Shown: positions 12,784 through 24,014 of the stretch, piece by piece
How the letters are laid out: each line of letters begins with the position of its first letter
Position numbering within the stretch: position 1 is the stretch's first letter
Assembly (NCBI GenBank): GCA_009192285.1
Contig: CM018605.1
Span: 2,521,247 to 2,585,246, forward strand
Source: Morchella semilibera
Taxonomy: Eukaryota; Ascomycota; Pezizomycetes; Pezizales; Morchellaceae
DNA: 64,000 nucleotides
Direction of reading: 5' to 3'
Notes under the pieces: generated by a model
What the model was told of the DNA's origin: nothing
Database searches by the model: none
The model's input: the letters and a program-made list of their open reading frames with translations, nothing else
Translations under genes and position numbers: made by a program

Positions 12784-13841
12784 GGGTGAGGTGGCGGTAT
12801 TCGCATCTCATTTTTTGTTTGTGGAATAGGATAGCTTACGGGTTTTCTTTCTTGTATGTAAGTATAGTTGTGTTGATTGTTAGAAGCGCCTACCATACCT
12901 ACCTACTGGGCGGATAGGCCAAATACCCTCCATATTTTTCTTCATTTCCTCCCTCGTTTTCTTCCTCTTTGGATACCTTTTTTGCATTTCTTCCTACTGT
13001 TGATAAGCCTTCATCCTCTTTTATTTTCTTTCACCATCATCGTACTGAACAGCGAGCGGGCTTTTGTGCTTTCTTCTCTCTCATCCTTTTCTTTTCTTTT
13101 CTTCTGTCTATTCTTTATACTCTTGCTATACTTAACTTATCCATTCTTTTTTATATTTCGGTTCTTACACTCTTTCAAATACTACATGTAGTTTATTTCT
13201 AAGCGGCCGATGGCCGACTTCTCTTTCTTCTTTTCTTTTTGAGACGTAGGGTAGGGTAGGTGGGGCATGCAGGTTATACTGGGAGGGGGTTGGGGGGGGG
13301 ATGGGATGGGATGGGAGTAGGGCAGTCAAGTAGTTTAATTTAAAATGGATTGTAGGAATTGTGTGTGCAGTATGAGGAGTGGAGCGTGTTTGTGGGGTTC
13401 CCGGTGCAGGAGGGCGGATGGCTAGACGCCCGTTAGAGGCGGCCTTGGAATACGGGGTGATCTCCTCCTCCGCCTCTTGGGGTTTACCTGGTGGCTTGTA
13501 TTGTACTACGTTGCAAGTTGGGAGTTAGTATATAGGGTTTATGAGGGGCGAGCGCTGGACGGTTTAGGTGTTGAGTGGAGGTTATGGATTCGTTTTGTTT
13601 GTTTGTTACTCCATTAGTTATATGTATCCGGGAGGTTATTCCCAAGCGTACGTAATTAAATACATGCAGAAGTTCACCGAATACCCTAACTGTAGACTTG
13701 TTTCCAGCCCTCCTACCGGAGAGACTGGACGAATATCCTTCCGGCGTTAATTGGTGAGAACCTTTTGAGATGCATGTAGTCGGGGGTTCAAAATAAACCT
13801 TAACCCCCAATTGGAGTGTTGGAGCCATGTCCGGCTCTTAC
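12784..13841. other. 3' flank and spacer
   Basis: A pyrimidine-rich stretch (about 12930-13230) follows the kelch-like gene and probably includes its 3' UTR. Then come G-rich short repeats (GGGATGGGATGG near 13295-13315). No gene is supported; the 114-codon minus frame at 13484-13828 overlaps repeat sequence. Confidence 0.5.
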
Positions 13842-14116
13842 GTTGGGGTGCTAAAATACATGTATGTCCGGTTTCTATGTTGGGGCCTTAAATGTTTAGA
13901 TCCCCATGTTGGGGTGATAGAATTGTGCCTGACCGAGTGCTAAAATATGCCCGTTCCAGTCTAAAATATGCCCGTGCGCTCCTTCTAGATCTAGAAAGCT
14001 TTATTTTTGTATGTAAATGAGAACCGGACACGTACACCATTTAGCACCCCGAAGTGCGGGTCTAGACGTTTTTAGGCCCCGACATAGAAACCGGACACAT
14101 CCTAGCCCCCGATATA
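13842..14116. repeat. Inverted repeat of about 75-bp arms with internal tandem units
   Basis: Left arm about 13842-13917 and right arm about 14039-14116 are imperfect reverse complements sharing GTCCGGTTTCTATGT(T/C)GGGG and TAGA(T/C)CC, with about 120 bases between them. Further GTCCGG..GTTGGGGTG units lie just outside the left arm (13828-13852), and a 14-base direct repeat (CTAAAATATGCCCG) lies in the loop at 13941-13974. This resembles a non-autonomous foldback element built from a short monomer. No coding content. Confidence 0.7.
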
Positions 14117-15240
14117 GAGTTGGTGTTCTTTCCCGAAACTTGTCGGAGAGATATGTCTCCAGACGTACCCTACGGCAGCAATTAGCTGTCCATAGGAGAT
14201 GGGTACGTACGAGAATACTTGTACATATACCCCAGCCAACATCTTAAGACTTATTTACATGTAGCTTTTCAAATGATGCTTGAGTGGGATAGGTGATCTG
14301 TTCGCATCTATGTTGACACTTTTTCCTGTTAGATACTGGGGTACGTGGTAGTTGAGAGTCCGGCCGTCGTGCTGTCTTAATGGGACTACCACCTGTCCAA
14401 TCACCGCACCATCTGTATATAAGACTGGGTCAGATCCGCCTTTCTCCTCATTATTTTCTGTTCTCCATCTTTCTCAACAGGACAATGGCTCCTCACCCTT
14501 GGGTCTGAAGGCTGTATCTCCCAGCCAGCAGAACAGTTCCCTCTCACGTACGGACTCTGTCTAGCCAACCCTGACTCCTCATGGGTTGCTATTCGTGGAT
14601 TAGGTACGAGATTCTTTGCCCCACTCTTCGCTCTATATGCCCTCCAGAACCAGACCCACCACTCCCCACCTCGCTCTTAGCCCTGGTCTTCGGTCAGCTA
14701 ACCCATTGGTAGCGTTTATCGCTCCCAGTCAATCGCGTAACTACAGGGGGCACCGACGTTATGTATGAATGAGACCGAACCCGCAAAGCAGGTATTCACC
14801 CTCAAGTTCAGGGTAGATTGAACTGTCAAACCTGGAGCGAGGTTCCCCTTCTACGACACGTTACGGCGAGCAGGCATATATAGTCATGTAATCTCACTCG
14901 GTCTTGGCGGAAGTACTGCTTCTGCTGGGAGCAACAGGTATGTGTATAGGGGCTGAATGGTTTCTATCCCTTAAGCTGTTATTAAATAATGACCTCCCCC
15001 AGGCCAGCAAAAAGGAAAAGTTGGTGGCTTTTGCTAACGGATCTTGTTATCTCCTATAGTGGTCCTGGCCCTCTATGGGGGGGGGGCGGTCAGCATCGCC
15101 AGCTTAATTATAAGGGATAGTGCCAAATCCATCCCTGATATTTAGAAATGATGTCGAAGCAGCCCCAGAGATACCGCCCCGACATATCGCACCAGTTAGT
15201 TATCCAATTGTATTAAGCTTTCTCTGTTATATCTGACGGT
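14117..15240. other. Gene-poor spacer
   Basis: No supported gene. A GT-AG-like segmentation around 14330-14570 gives no recognisable protein. There is a short G-tract near 15078. Confidence 0.45.
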
Positions 15241-15360
15241 AAATAGGTTGTCTCGAACCAGACGTTGAGTTGGGCATTGAGTGGTCTTTGGGTTGATCTC
15301 AATTCCTATTTAGCAACGACACTAAACCCAATTGGGACTGATTCGAGACAAGATAAATAG
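15241..15360. repeat. Short inverted repeat
   Basis: AAATAGGTTGTCTCGAACCAG at 15241-15261 pairs imperfectly with 15338-15360 (CTGATTCGAGACAAGATAAA...). The arms are about 20 bases and the loop about 77 bases. The arm sequence differs from the GTAC hairpin family. Confidence 0.55.
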
Positions 15361-15696
15361 GTAGAGCCAATCGCAGAAGTTTAGGACGCATCACAGATAC
15401 ATCATATTATTATTACTGAGATACAAGATAGAAAAAATAGAAGAAACAAGCCAAGCTAGGCAACTCTCAGATAATTGAGCAAGTTACGGATATAAAAAAA
15501 CGCCGACGCATATTCATGGTTATAATGTGGCTAAGGGAAATACATGAAATAATACCAGGAATAAACTCAAATATAAAAGTAAGAACACCGGAAACTCCGA
15601 GAAAGGTATTCCTTCACAACATCCATATTACTAAAATCAAGACGAGCAAAACAAACGCATTATTACTTTTCCAGGAATAGGCACTGTCATGCACAA

Positions 15697-16887
15697 CTAA
15701 GAGGTAGCAGCAAGCTCCGTCTCCAATTCCTCTATCGACTCTTCTAACAGCTTCACATCTCTCTGCGCTAATGCTAACTCCATCCTCGCCTCCCTCAAGT
15801 GTGTCCTCTTCCTGGCCAAAAGTTCAACCCGCTGGCCCCTGAGTACGTTCGGGTTGGTCGACGGCGCAATATCCGTTCGGGTGGTTACCGCCTTCCTTTT
15901 TTCTACCTCTGCCTCCCTGACCCTTGCATCACGCTCCTTCACGGCTTTGGCCCTCTTCTCAGCAGCGGACAACTGTGTGACGACAGTAGTCTCAGCAGGT
16001 TTCTTTGACTGAAACATCTTTGTGAAGCTGAACGTCCTTTCCTTCTTCTTCCCTGATCCTGGCAATCTCGTCTCGCCCGGGGCTATTCCAAAGCCGCGAG
16101 GGAAAGAGGGCATCGACCCAATTGCAATGGACGCATCTGGGATCCCGTCTACTGGAATAGACCTCTTTTTGGGGACCGGAACCGTAGAGGCATATGGAAC
16201 TAGGACAGTTGACGCGCCCGGGGCCAGGATATGGAATTCATCTTGGCCCATGGCAGCGGGCTCTTTCCCCCAGGAGGCGGCGGGATAGATAGGAGGGGCT
16301 ATGACTGAAGAATCTGGGCCAAAGATGGAGTCACGAGGCTTGGAGTTACTGCATTCTCCTGAAGCTGGAGGAGTGATAACGGTGGCAGATGTAACCACGT
16401 TAAGGCCGTCAGTTATCACGCTCACGACCTCCGGTTCGAGTTCGGATTCGTGCTCATTCTCGTCCTCGTCGTCAGACATGTCGAGGACACCGGAGTGTAG
16501 CGGGAACTGGACTTCTGGGGCTGCATCCTTGGGGGGGTTATTGGCAGCGGATGTGACAGCATCGTTGCCGTTGGCTTCGTGGTCTTCGTGGTTCTCGAAC
16601 GCCTGGGCTAAGGCGTGGTTACCTAGCTTGCGGACTAGGGAGTGGACACGGATGGGTGTGTTCTGAGCGAGGTCTTGCCCGGGATGATGCTCCAGAAAGT
16701 CTGTGGAGAAGCTGGGAGAGTGAGCCTTAGGCTTGAGGTGGAGGTCATCGATGGGAGACATAGGTTCCGTATCATCAATGGCCGAGTTGGGGAGGCGGGT
16801 GATTAAGGACTCCATGGTAGAGAGAGGATGTGTGCTGGGAATGGTAGAGGGGAGCCTTTCAGAGGTTTTTGTGGAGTGACTTGACAT
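15697..16887 (-). CDS. Unknown protein with C-terminal coiled coil
   Basis: An uninterrupted 396-residue frame starts at an ATG close to a pyrimidine/purine-skewed upstream region. The N-terminal two thirds are low-complexity, rich in Ser, Pro, Thr, Glu and Asp, with an acidic run (DDEDENEHESELEPE near 140-155), and look intrinsically disordered. A basic KKKERTFSFTKMFQSKK segment near 277-293 is followed by a Lys/Glu/Arg-rich helix, then a heptad-like coiled coil over the last 40-50 residues (LAQRDVKLLEESIEELETELA). I recognise no domain. The antisense frames on the plus strand are shadows of it. It could be a cytoskeletal or membrane-associated adaptor, but nothing in the sequence decides that. 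Confidence 0.7.
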   Translation of the reverse strand: MSSHSTKTSERLPSTIPSTHPLSTMESLITRLPNSAIDDTEPMSPIDDLHLKPKAHSPSFSTDFLEHHPGQDLAQNTPIRVHSLVRKLGNHALAQAFENHEDHEANGNDAVTSAANNPPKDAAPEVQFPLHSGVLDMSDDEDENEHESELEPEVVSVITDGLNVVTSATVITPPASGECSNSKPRDSIFGPDSSVIAPPIYPAASWGKEPAAMGQDEFHILAPGASTVLVPYASTVPVPKKRSIPVDGIPDASIAIGSMPSFPRGFGIAPGETRLPGSGKKKERTFSFTKMFQSKKPAETTVVTQLSAAEKRAKAVKERDARVREAEVEKRKAVTTRTDIAPSTNPNVLRGQRVELLARKRTHLREARMELALAQRDVKLLEESIEELETELAATS

Positions 16888-18372
16888 TTAGGGTAAGGAG
16901 ATTGGAGTGAATGAGGGTATGGGGGTAGATATTGTTCAAGGAGTGTCACTGGTTGGAGTTTTGTAAAAACCTGAGGAAAGAGAGGAGTAGACAGATGGGC
17001 GTGGGCGAGGGGGCTTTTATGTACATGAGAAAGATTGCATTAACGCAGAAATGAGTTAGTTAATAGAGTAAAAATTAGTACTGATTTAATGGTATCACCT
17101 CGAATCGGAGTAGAGTGAGGAGAAATCATCCATCATGACCGAGTGGCTCTACTAGAGAATTGGTTGGCCTCTAATGATTCGGCAAGACGCAATTGGACTA
17201 ACCAAGCTGTACTCCTTCCTATTTGAAATAATTGATCGATCTGACATAGAAGTTGGGATTCCACGACCCCTCGTTTGTGCACGCGGACAATACCAGCGTG
17301 GAAATAGGAGGGCTGCGGAGATGAGATTGGTGTCCAATATTTGGAGTACTAGGAAATATGTTGTTCTTGTTGTAGTTAAATCTATTTAGCGTGGCCAAAT
17401 ATGTAGTTGAATTGCCACCCTTTGGTCTTTGTAGCGTGGGTACTAACCCCGGGGCAGATGGTTGCGTCCCGTTTTCGGCCCGGTCATGACTTCTCACTCG
17501 ACTCGGTTACAACCAACTGGTCACCAGCTTCCGGGGAATAGGAGCAGTCAACTAGTCCACCTGGTGAGATAGTTTACATTGAAAGGGTCAAATAACCTAT
17601 GGGGGCATGGTCACGCCCTTTTAGTTCATAATGACAGAGAGATGTACATACTTGGGTGGTTGTACAAAATATTTGCGTGTTCATTACCCTAGACCATTTA
17701 ATGAAAGCGAAAAAGTATATCAGAGGGCGCATATGCACAACACAATCATGCGCCATAGCCCTGAGTCCTACAGTTTGTGTTACCACGTGGACCCACATGG
17801 CGAGGTGGTGACATGTATTGTGCTATCCACTAACAACTGCTAATCCGAGGCCGGACCTTCGAGGTAGATGTGTCTTGACTTACGCATGCGGTTACCCCTT
17901 CCCCTCCCTCACTCATTTGAGTCGCAGCATCTCCCCCGGGCGTTATCTGCGCAATGAAAATAAATACAAAGCAATTAGCTGGACCGAGGGGGGGGGGACG
18001 CTTTTGGATAGTTATGTAGGCGAGCGAGAGATGGGGGGAGGCCACTTCTGGCCCCGTCGTTCTACGTCTAGCACGATGGTGATGGCGAGAGGGACCAAAG
18101 CGAAGAGCCATGTTCCGGGTCGCGGCGTCGACTGGGAGTCTTCCTAGAGGTGGTGGTGGTGGCGTGCGTGCGTGCGTGGCCTATTGAGGCCATGATCTCT
18201 CAATAGGAATCTATCTGGCATGCTATGCAGGAGAATTTGGGAAAGGCTAGGATTAAGATGGCTCGGTGATATGTCAAGTCCCCGCCTTCTGATAGAGAGG
18301 CGCCATCGCCTTTACATCTACCTACGAAGGACGAACAGCCAGCAGCACTGACGGAGGGTTTCCATCAGCATC
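16888..18372. other. Spacer between divergently transcribed genes
   Basis: This is the shared upstream region of the minus-strand coiled-coil gene and the plus-strand PD-(D/E)XK gene. It includes short microsatellite-like runs (GGTGGTGG and GTGCGTGCG at about 18150-18178) and a G-tract near 17990. No other gene is supported. Confidence 0.5.
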
Positions 18373-19188
18373 ATGTTCAGACAACTCAGCCGCCAGACGA
18401 TCAAGACTCTTCCTAGGTCTCGGTTCGTGTACTCGCGTCCGGTACACAACACTCCCACTCCCGTCCCCCAACCGGGGCCTAGCAACACCGAGCAGCAAAA
18501 GCAGCAAGGAAAGTCTAAGTGGATTACTTCCTATTCCAAGATGACCCTTCCAGAGGCGGAGAAGAGACTCGGCATCAGGATTGAAGACCTCGCAGCGATA
18601 GAGGTCGATAGAATGTTGGCAAACACAAAGCATAGCCTTGAACGGGATGTCATCTTGAGGACCAAGGAGATGGTTTATCACGATATACTGCGATATCTTC
18701 GGCTCGAAGGGTACCCTATGGAGACAGAAGCCAATGTTAGTGACTTGGTCTATGCTGTCATCAGTCCGATAGTCGACGAGTTCATACTCAAGACGGGACG
18801 CAACGTACGCTTACGGAGGGAGAAAGAGATTGTATCCACAGACAATGAGACAGGAGGCATAGAGGAATTTGTTGTGATGGACCGGATTGCCGTCGGGGAA
18901 GATAAGTTCGTCCCTATCATTGAAGCGAAGAAGAGTTGTACTGGAGAGGCTATGAAACTGTGTTTGCTATCATTGAAAGATGCAAGAGACAACAATGGTG
19001 GAGGGGTTGTGTATGGTTTCGTTACAACCGGAGAACGTTGGCGAATGATCAGCTACAGTGGGACGTTTCAGGCAACAGACACGATGAGCGTAACATTTCA
19101 TACGATGCATAAGCGAAAAGAGTTATGGATGAAGGACTACTCGGCTGTAGTGGACTGCATGTACGCAGCGTTGAGCAATTCAGAGTGA
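18373..19188 (+). CDS. PD-(D/E)XK nuclease-like protein, possibly mitochondrial
   Basis: This single exon of 271 residues is intact. The first ~28 residues (MFRQLSRQTIKTLPRSRFVY...) have several Arg/Lys, hydroxyl residues and no acids, as in a mitochondrial presequence. Residues 129-230 match the layout of a PD-(D/E)XK core: a helix (ISPIVDEFILK), a strand with Asp170 (FVVMDRIAV), then a strand carrying Glu184-Ala-Lys186 (FVPIIEAKKS), followed by the helix GEAMKLCLLSLKDAR and a final strand pair (VVYGFVTTGERWRMISYSG). Asp170 and Glu184/Lys186 would be the metal and catalytic residues. Two decayed relatives at 27.3-28.9 kb keep the same Asp and EAK, which supports a real multi-copy family. The function is unknown: DNA repair, a mobile-element-derived nuclease and a selfish or defence factor are all possible. 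Nuclease assignment is from motif layout only. Confidence 0.72.
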   Translation: MFRQLSRQTIKTLPRSRFVYSRPVHNTPTPVPQPGPSNTEQQKQQGKSKWITSYSKMTLPEAEKRLGIRIEDLAAIEVDRMLANTKHSLERDVILRTKEMVYHDILRYLRLEGYPMETEANVSDLVYAVISPIVDEFILKTGRNVRLRREKEIVSTDNETGGIEEFVVMDRIAVGEDKFVPIIEAKKSCTGEAMKLCLLSLKDARDNNGGGVVYGFVTTGERWRMISYSGTFQATDTMSVTFHTMHKRKELWMKDYSAVVDCMYAALSNSE

Positions 19189-22100
19189 TTGAAGGTGAGT
19201 AATTCCAGGCGGACCTGTTTGTGAGTAAGCCGTGACCAATCTATCCAGGGAATAATATTATGTCCCGGAGGCACCAGACACTGTCGAAATGCATTAGTGT
19301 GGCCTATATGGAAATGATTGACTGAAACAAAGCAGCAGTGTGCGAAGTTTCTGGAATTTCTAAGTATTCTAGAGCTATAGTAATGCGGCGAACTACTTAC
19401 CCGGACATTCTAGATCTCTGTAGCTAGCGAAAACATGAATCACATGACATTTATGCATGAGATTTCGCCAGTGTGCCTCCGGGACATACTAGAGAACGGG
19501 GGGTTCGAGTGGTGCGCGACGGTGGGAGGCGATGGAAAGGTGGATTACCCAGCTTTGTATCTAAACCAATCTAACCTCCCATTACAATTTCTATCTTACC
19601 TTACCTCGATCAGATTAGATTCCCTTCGATCTCTAGTGTATTTATCTTAACGGGGGGTTTATGGGCGCAGCTCCTGAATAAGAGAGATCATCCGCTCCCA
19701 ATCATGACATCTCCTTGAGCATCATACATTGTCAGTGGTTGATCTCTCCGCACTAAGGGTATTCCATTCTGTCTGACAAACTCTTGGGACAGGATAGGTC
19801 CTGTACACCCAATGTATTCGGGGTAGCGGGGATCATGCGCTGTCACTCGAAAATGGTGAGATTTATCCCCGGTTTCATTTTGGAGGTGTATGGCTTTGCA
19901 TTTGGTGTTGGGGATATGGGAGGTGGGATTCGGGGTGTAGTTTTACGCACGTAACGTACGCACTAGGGGCCAGCCGTGGTCTTTGTCCAGGCTCTGGTGG
20001 GTGCTCTATCTGGATCGTGCCTTTCCTACTCCTACTATAGGGGCCTGAGTGAGTAGGGGAATATTAAAAGAAGTAATTAGAGACCTCGATTACCCGAAAA
20101 AAAAAGATCTTTTCTATCCTATTTTTTAAAAGCAAAAAGAAGACCCAATTTCTTGTAGAGGAGATGAATTTTTTTTTCTTTTTTTTCTCTTTACACAAAG
20201 AGACGGTGTATATAAAAAAACCGGGCAGATGAATATAAATAGCAGGCTATATACTGATCAGGGCCGTGAATTTGTACCTCGTGGGCGGCGTTGGGCGAGA
20301 CTTCATGTAGTGGCTTAGTGGTTGTGTGGTTGGGGTCATAGGTCGTCACTCGTCACTCGGATGGTCCCACGCCCGCAGATAACTTCGATACTAGATACAT
20401 GTAGATATGTTTCTGGTATCAAGCACTTGGGCCTAGGCCTTCCTAGCCGCCTCAATAAGGGGCCCGAGCCATTCCGTAGTCCGTAAACTAAGCGCGAGCA
20501 GCGGTCCGTAAGGCATAACCTCAAGTAAAGGCTCTGACTCCCCTGGCCCCTGCAGATGTGTACCGCCCTAGGGCGTTTACCAGTGTACGTTAGCTGGATG
20601 GCCAGCGGTGCCGCCGCCATCTGCCCCCCCAATAGTCGCAGCAGCCGCCAAACACGCCTTCAAGTCAATCCCAATAGCTAAGTAGCTGTCTATCATGACC
20701 ACCTCGCCCCCCTTCGAACACGCCGGGTACGCCCAACCGCGATACAAAAGACCGAATGCAAAAGTAAGAGTCAGTACGTATCGCTCTATGTAAACCTAGG
20801 CCTGTGGCCCCGGCAACCACAAAAAAAACCCTTGGCTTCCGGGGGGGGGGGGGTAGGGGGTGAAACCCAAGTCCTAGTTCCGGGAATCGTACGTATATAA
20901 AAACGAGCCGGTCCCGGCAAGTTGTAAACAAGGGGGCGCGGACTTACGGCATGCATGCGGATCTTCCCCTCCGCCAGGCCCTACAGGTAATGCACCAGAC
21001 CAGCCCCCCCCGCCCCGTCCCGTCCCGGTCCCAGGAGTGTTTCATCCAACCAACGGAAAACCGCAGCCGCGACATTCTACGCTTCAGTGTTTAGGCCCCC
21101 CACGCCACCAGGTGTATATACGGACCCGGCAAGGGGACCAACCCGTCTCATGCCCAAACCGGTCATCGGACAGAGCAAGGCCACCAAAAGGAGACCGCTC
21201 CGGGCGCGGAGCCCACGGGTCATTGTAAACACCCTCTGCCCGGCGGGCGGGCGCTCCCGGTAAGACTGATAGCTAAGTAGCTGCAGTCAAGTTAATTAGA
21301 GGATTGCAATAACGGCGCCGCGCCTTGGGGGCGAAACCTTAAATCCCCCCTGCAGGTTCCATCCCATCCCCTAACCCTGGCCGCCAGGGGACATGTGTTT
21401 CTGTGCCCCCCTGCCCATGGGTGCGGTGGGCAGGGTATTTGTTCTTGCTTCTTGGGGGTGTTTTTATGGCCGTTGATCTAATCTTTGTTTTGTATTCAGT
21501 GCTTGGGAGCCGGAAGTAAAGGGGAGAAGAGTCTAACCAGCTACATCACAATTGACTGTACTGGAAATTGTGCGGAATTCGATGACAGGGGTGGCCATTA
21601 TCATTACTTATATCGATCGACACAGTACCGCCCTACAATTACGGACGGCCCACCCCTACCCTACCGCTCGATCCACCGCCGTTCTATAGTAACAGGGCCA
21701 CCACAGCGCCCTCCAGCGGTGAAGCACCCCAACACTGCGAGCGTCACCGCTATTGCAGCTCAATAGTGTAACGGGGGGCACAACATGCAGCCGAAAGACT
21801 GATATTGCCGCACATCTGTGTAGGTTTTGATATCAATATCAAGGCCTAATTAGACCTATATACATATACTTAGGGGGGCTAAAAAACTGAGTACGGGGCC
21901 CCTGTGTCGCCACGACCCGGTGCCTCCTCGTTGTCGGGGATCCCGAGCGAGAATATAGCACCCACCGGCCGGAAATTCCCCCCCTGGGTGATCCACGGGT
22001 GTATATACGGCGGACCCACGTACATACATACAGACGTACATGTATGCACCCACAATCGATATCCAGCCCGTGTCTGTGTATCCCCACAATGCACATCAAC

Positions 22101-23151
22101 CGTTGATCATCCGAGCCAACCCCTTCCCCTGGCCGCACGATGCTGTTTAGGCACTAAATTCTTAAAGTTTAACGTCTTAAGTATGTATTAGTAAACCCCT
22201 TCTCTGACGTTCCGAACCGGCCTGGGGCTGCATTTGCGTTACATACCCCACTACAGATTGGCCTCCTCATCCCCCATCGCATATGTCCCGGCGCGGGCGG
22301 TGTGTATTGCAGGCGATGAGGAAGACTCGAGGGGGGAAGTGTGTGTGTGTCCTAGCTAGCCGGGCAGTAGTGCGTGGTTGAACATAACTGGGGGGGTATG
22401 CAGTATGCGCATTCCGGGGGCTCTTCTTGGGGACGAGATAAGAACAGTCATATGAAGAGAGGATGCAGATTGTCTCTTCGAAAGGGAGGAATTAACCTAG
22501 TCTTATCTATTTAACCAAGAACTCCAGAAAATATTATTAACGGCATTCATTAGGGGGGGGGGGTCGGGGATACTCCGAACCAGCTTACGCGGGGGTGGAT
22601 ACATACATACAAGTAGTACTCACACATTTGGGGCTGGCAATTAATTGGTCTTTGAGTATACAGAGCAGAGCAGAGCAGAGCAGAGCAGAGCAGAGTAGAG
22701 TCGATAGCCAGTGCTGGTGCTGATGTGGTGGGGACTTGTGGGCAGCATCATCGTATAGAGTGGTAGAATTGGCATGCTGTCCATTGATTGATCAAAGGTT
22801 CTTATGCCAAACAGCAAATGACATCACCCGGCTTAACACCGCTCCCCCCCACTTGGCACAGGGTTCCGATCTCTAATCAGTGCTCATCATTCCCGCTACC
22901 AAATGCGGCCTCCCGATGATGATGATGAGCTACAATACAACTCATACAACTCACTACACATGAGACACAACATTCCTCACAACCTAAAACCATATATAAT
23001 CCACAACCATTTCTTCATTGTCCAATATCATACATAAAGCCCCACACCTTTGCCCCGGCCTACAGCTTTCCTCTACTAAATCCAGAGGAAACCACAAAAA
23101 GCAGCAGCAAGAAAAAAAGAAAAAGGAAAAGAGAAAAAAAAAACAGGAGCC
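19189..23151. other. Long gene-poor spacer
   Basis: No gene is supported. It has G-tracts of 13 at 20841-20853 and 11 at 22553-22563, an (AGAGC)n repeat at 22661-22695, and poly-A/T-rich patches near 20097-20215. Composition shifts to C/G-rich between about 20400 and 22300. Frames of 60-100 codons there (20336-20632, 21485-21766, 21839-22138) overlap on both strands and look like chance. Confidence 0.5.
22661..22695. repeat. (CAGAG)7 pentanucleotide microsatellite
   Basis: Seven exact copies of CAGAG in a row, about 450 bp upstream of the kynurenine formamidase start. Confidence 0.95.
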
Positions 23152-24014
23152 ATGTCCTCAGTCCGCACCGACATCCCCTACGGCCCTCATCCCCTCCAAA
23201 CCCTCGATCTCTGCCACCAGAACAACTCTCCCACCGCACCGTGGCTAATGTAATTCCCCCCCCTCCCTCTAACTAAACCTACACTGACACAAACACCCAC
23301 AGCTACATCCACGGCGGTGCCTGGCGCGACCCCCTCGTCACCAAATCCACCGCCCACCCGCTCCTCCACCACATCCTCCTCACACACCCCACCCTCAACG
23401 CCGCAACCCTCAACTACCGTCTCTCCCCGCACCCGGACCACCCGGACCAACCACAGACCGCCCAGCACCCCGACCACCTCGACGATGTCCTCGCCGGGAT
23501 CCTCTACCTGCGCGAGTCGCACGGGGTCGCGGCCGGCCGCATAGTCCTCGTGGGCCACAGCGCGGGCGCAACACTGGTCTTCCAGGCCCTGCCGAAGCTG
23601 GGGGCCATGGGGCTGTGGCCGGCGGCGGTGGTCGGCGTCGAGGGGATCTACGATCTGGTGGGCCTAGTCGAGGAGTATCCGGGGTATGCCGGCTTCGTCG
23701 AGGGCGCGTTCGGCGGGAAGGAGCGGTGGGCGGGGGCGAGCCCGAGCTGGGTGGGGTGCGAGGGGTATAGAGGCAGGACGGTCCTGGTCCACTCGGACGA
23801 GGATGAGCTGTTGTCGTGGAGGCAGACACTGGCGTGGGGGTCTGCGATCGAGGCGGCCAGAGCAAAAGGTAGGGGGAGAAGCCAGAGAGTGAGGCTTGTC
23901 AGGGCCTCTGGGCTACATGACGAGGTCCCGGAGGGGAGGGAGTTGGCGGGTCTTGTGGGCGAGCTGGTGCGTGAGCTCACGGTCAAGGACACCGAGGTTA
24001 GATATAGGTTGTAG
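23152..24014 (+). CDS. BNA7: Kynurenine formamidase
   Basis: Two exons, 23152-23249 and 23303-24014, are separated by a 53-bp GT-AG intron and encode 269 residues, a normal length for fungal kynurenine formamidases. The enzyme hydrolyses N-formyl-L-kynurenine to kynurenine and formate in the tryptophan-to-NAD route, in the cytosol. The alpha/beta-hydrolase marks are all present: the oxyanion-hole motif HGGAW (36-40), the nucleophile elbow GHSAG with Ser119, an acidic residue in HSDEDEL (Asp198 or Asp200) and His238 in GLHDE. The intron splits the Ile codon just before YIHGGAW, so the motif only reads correctly after splicing; this fixes the exon join. The leader is A/G-rich and holds no competing upstream ATG close by. 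The gene is notably GC-rich in exon 2, like SGT2 and OLA1 here. Confidence 0.9.

Noticed and set aside
23410-23865. 151-codon minus-strand frame
   Set aside because: Antisense to the GC-rich second exon of kynurenine formamidase; composition-driven.
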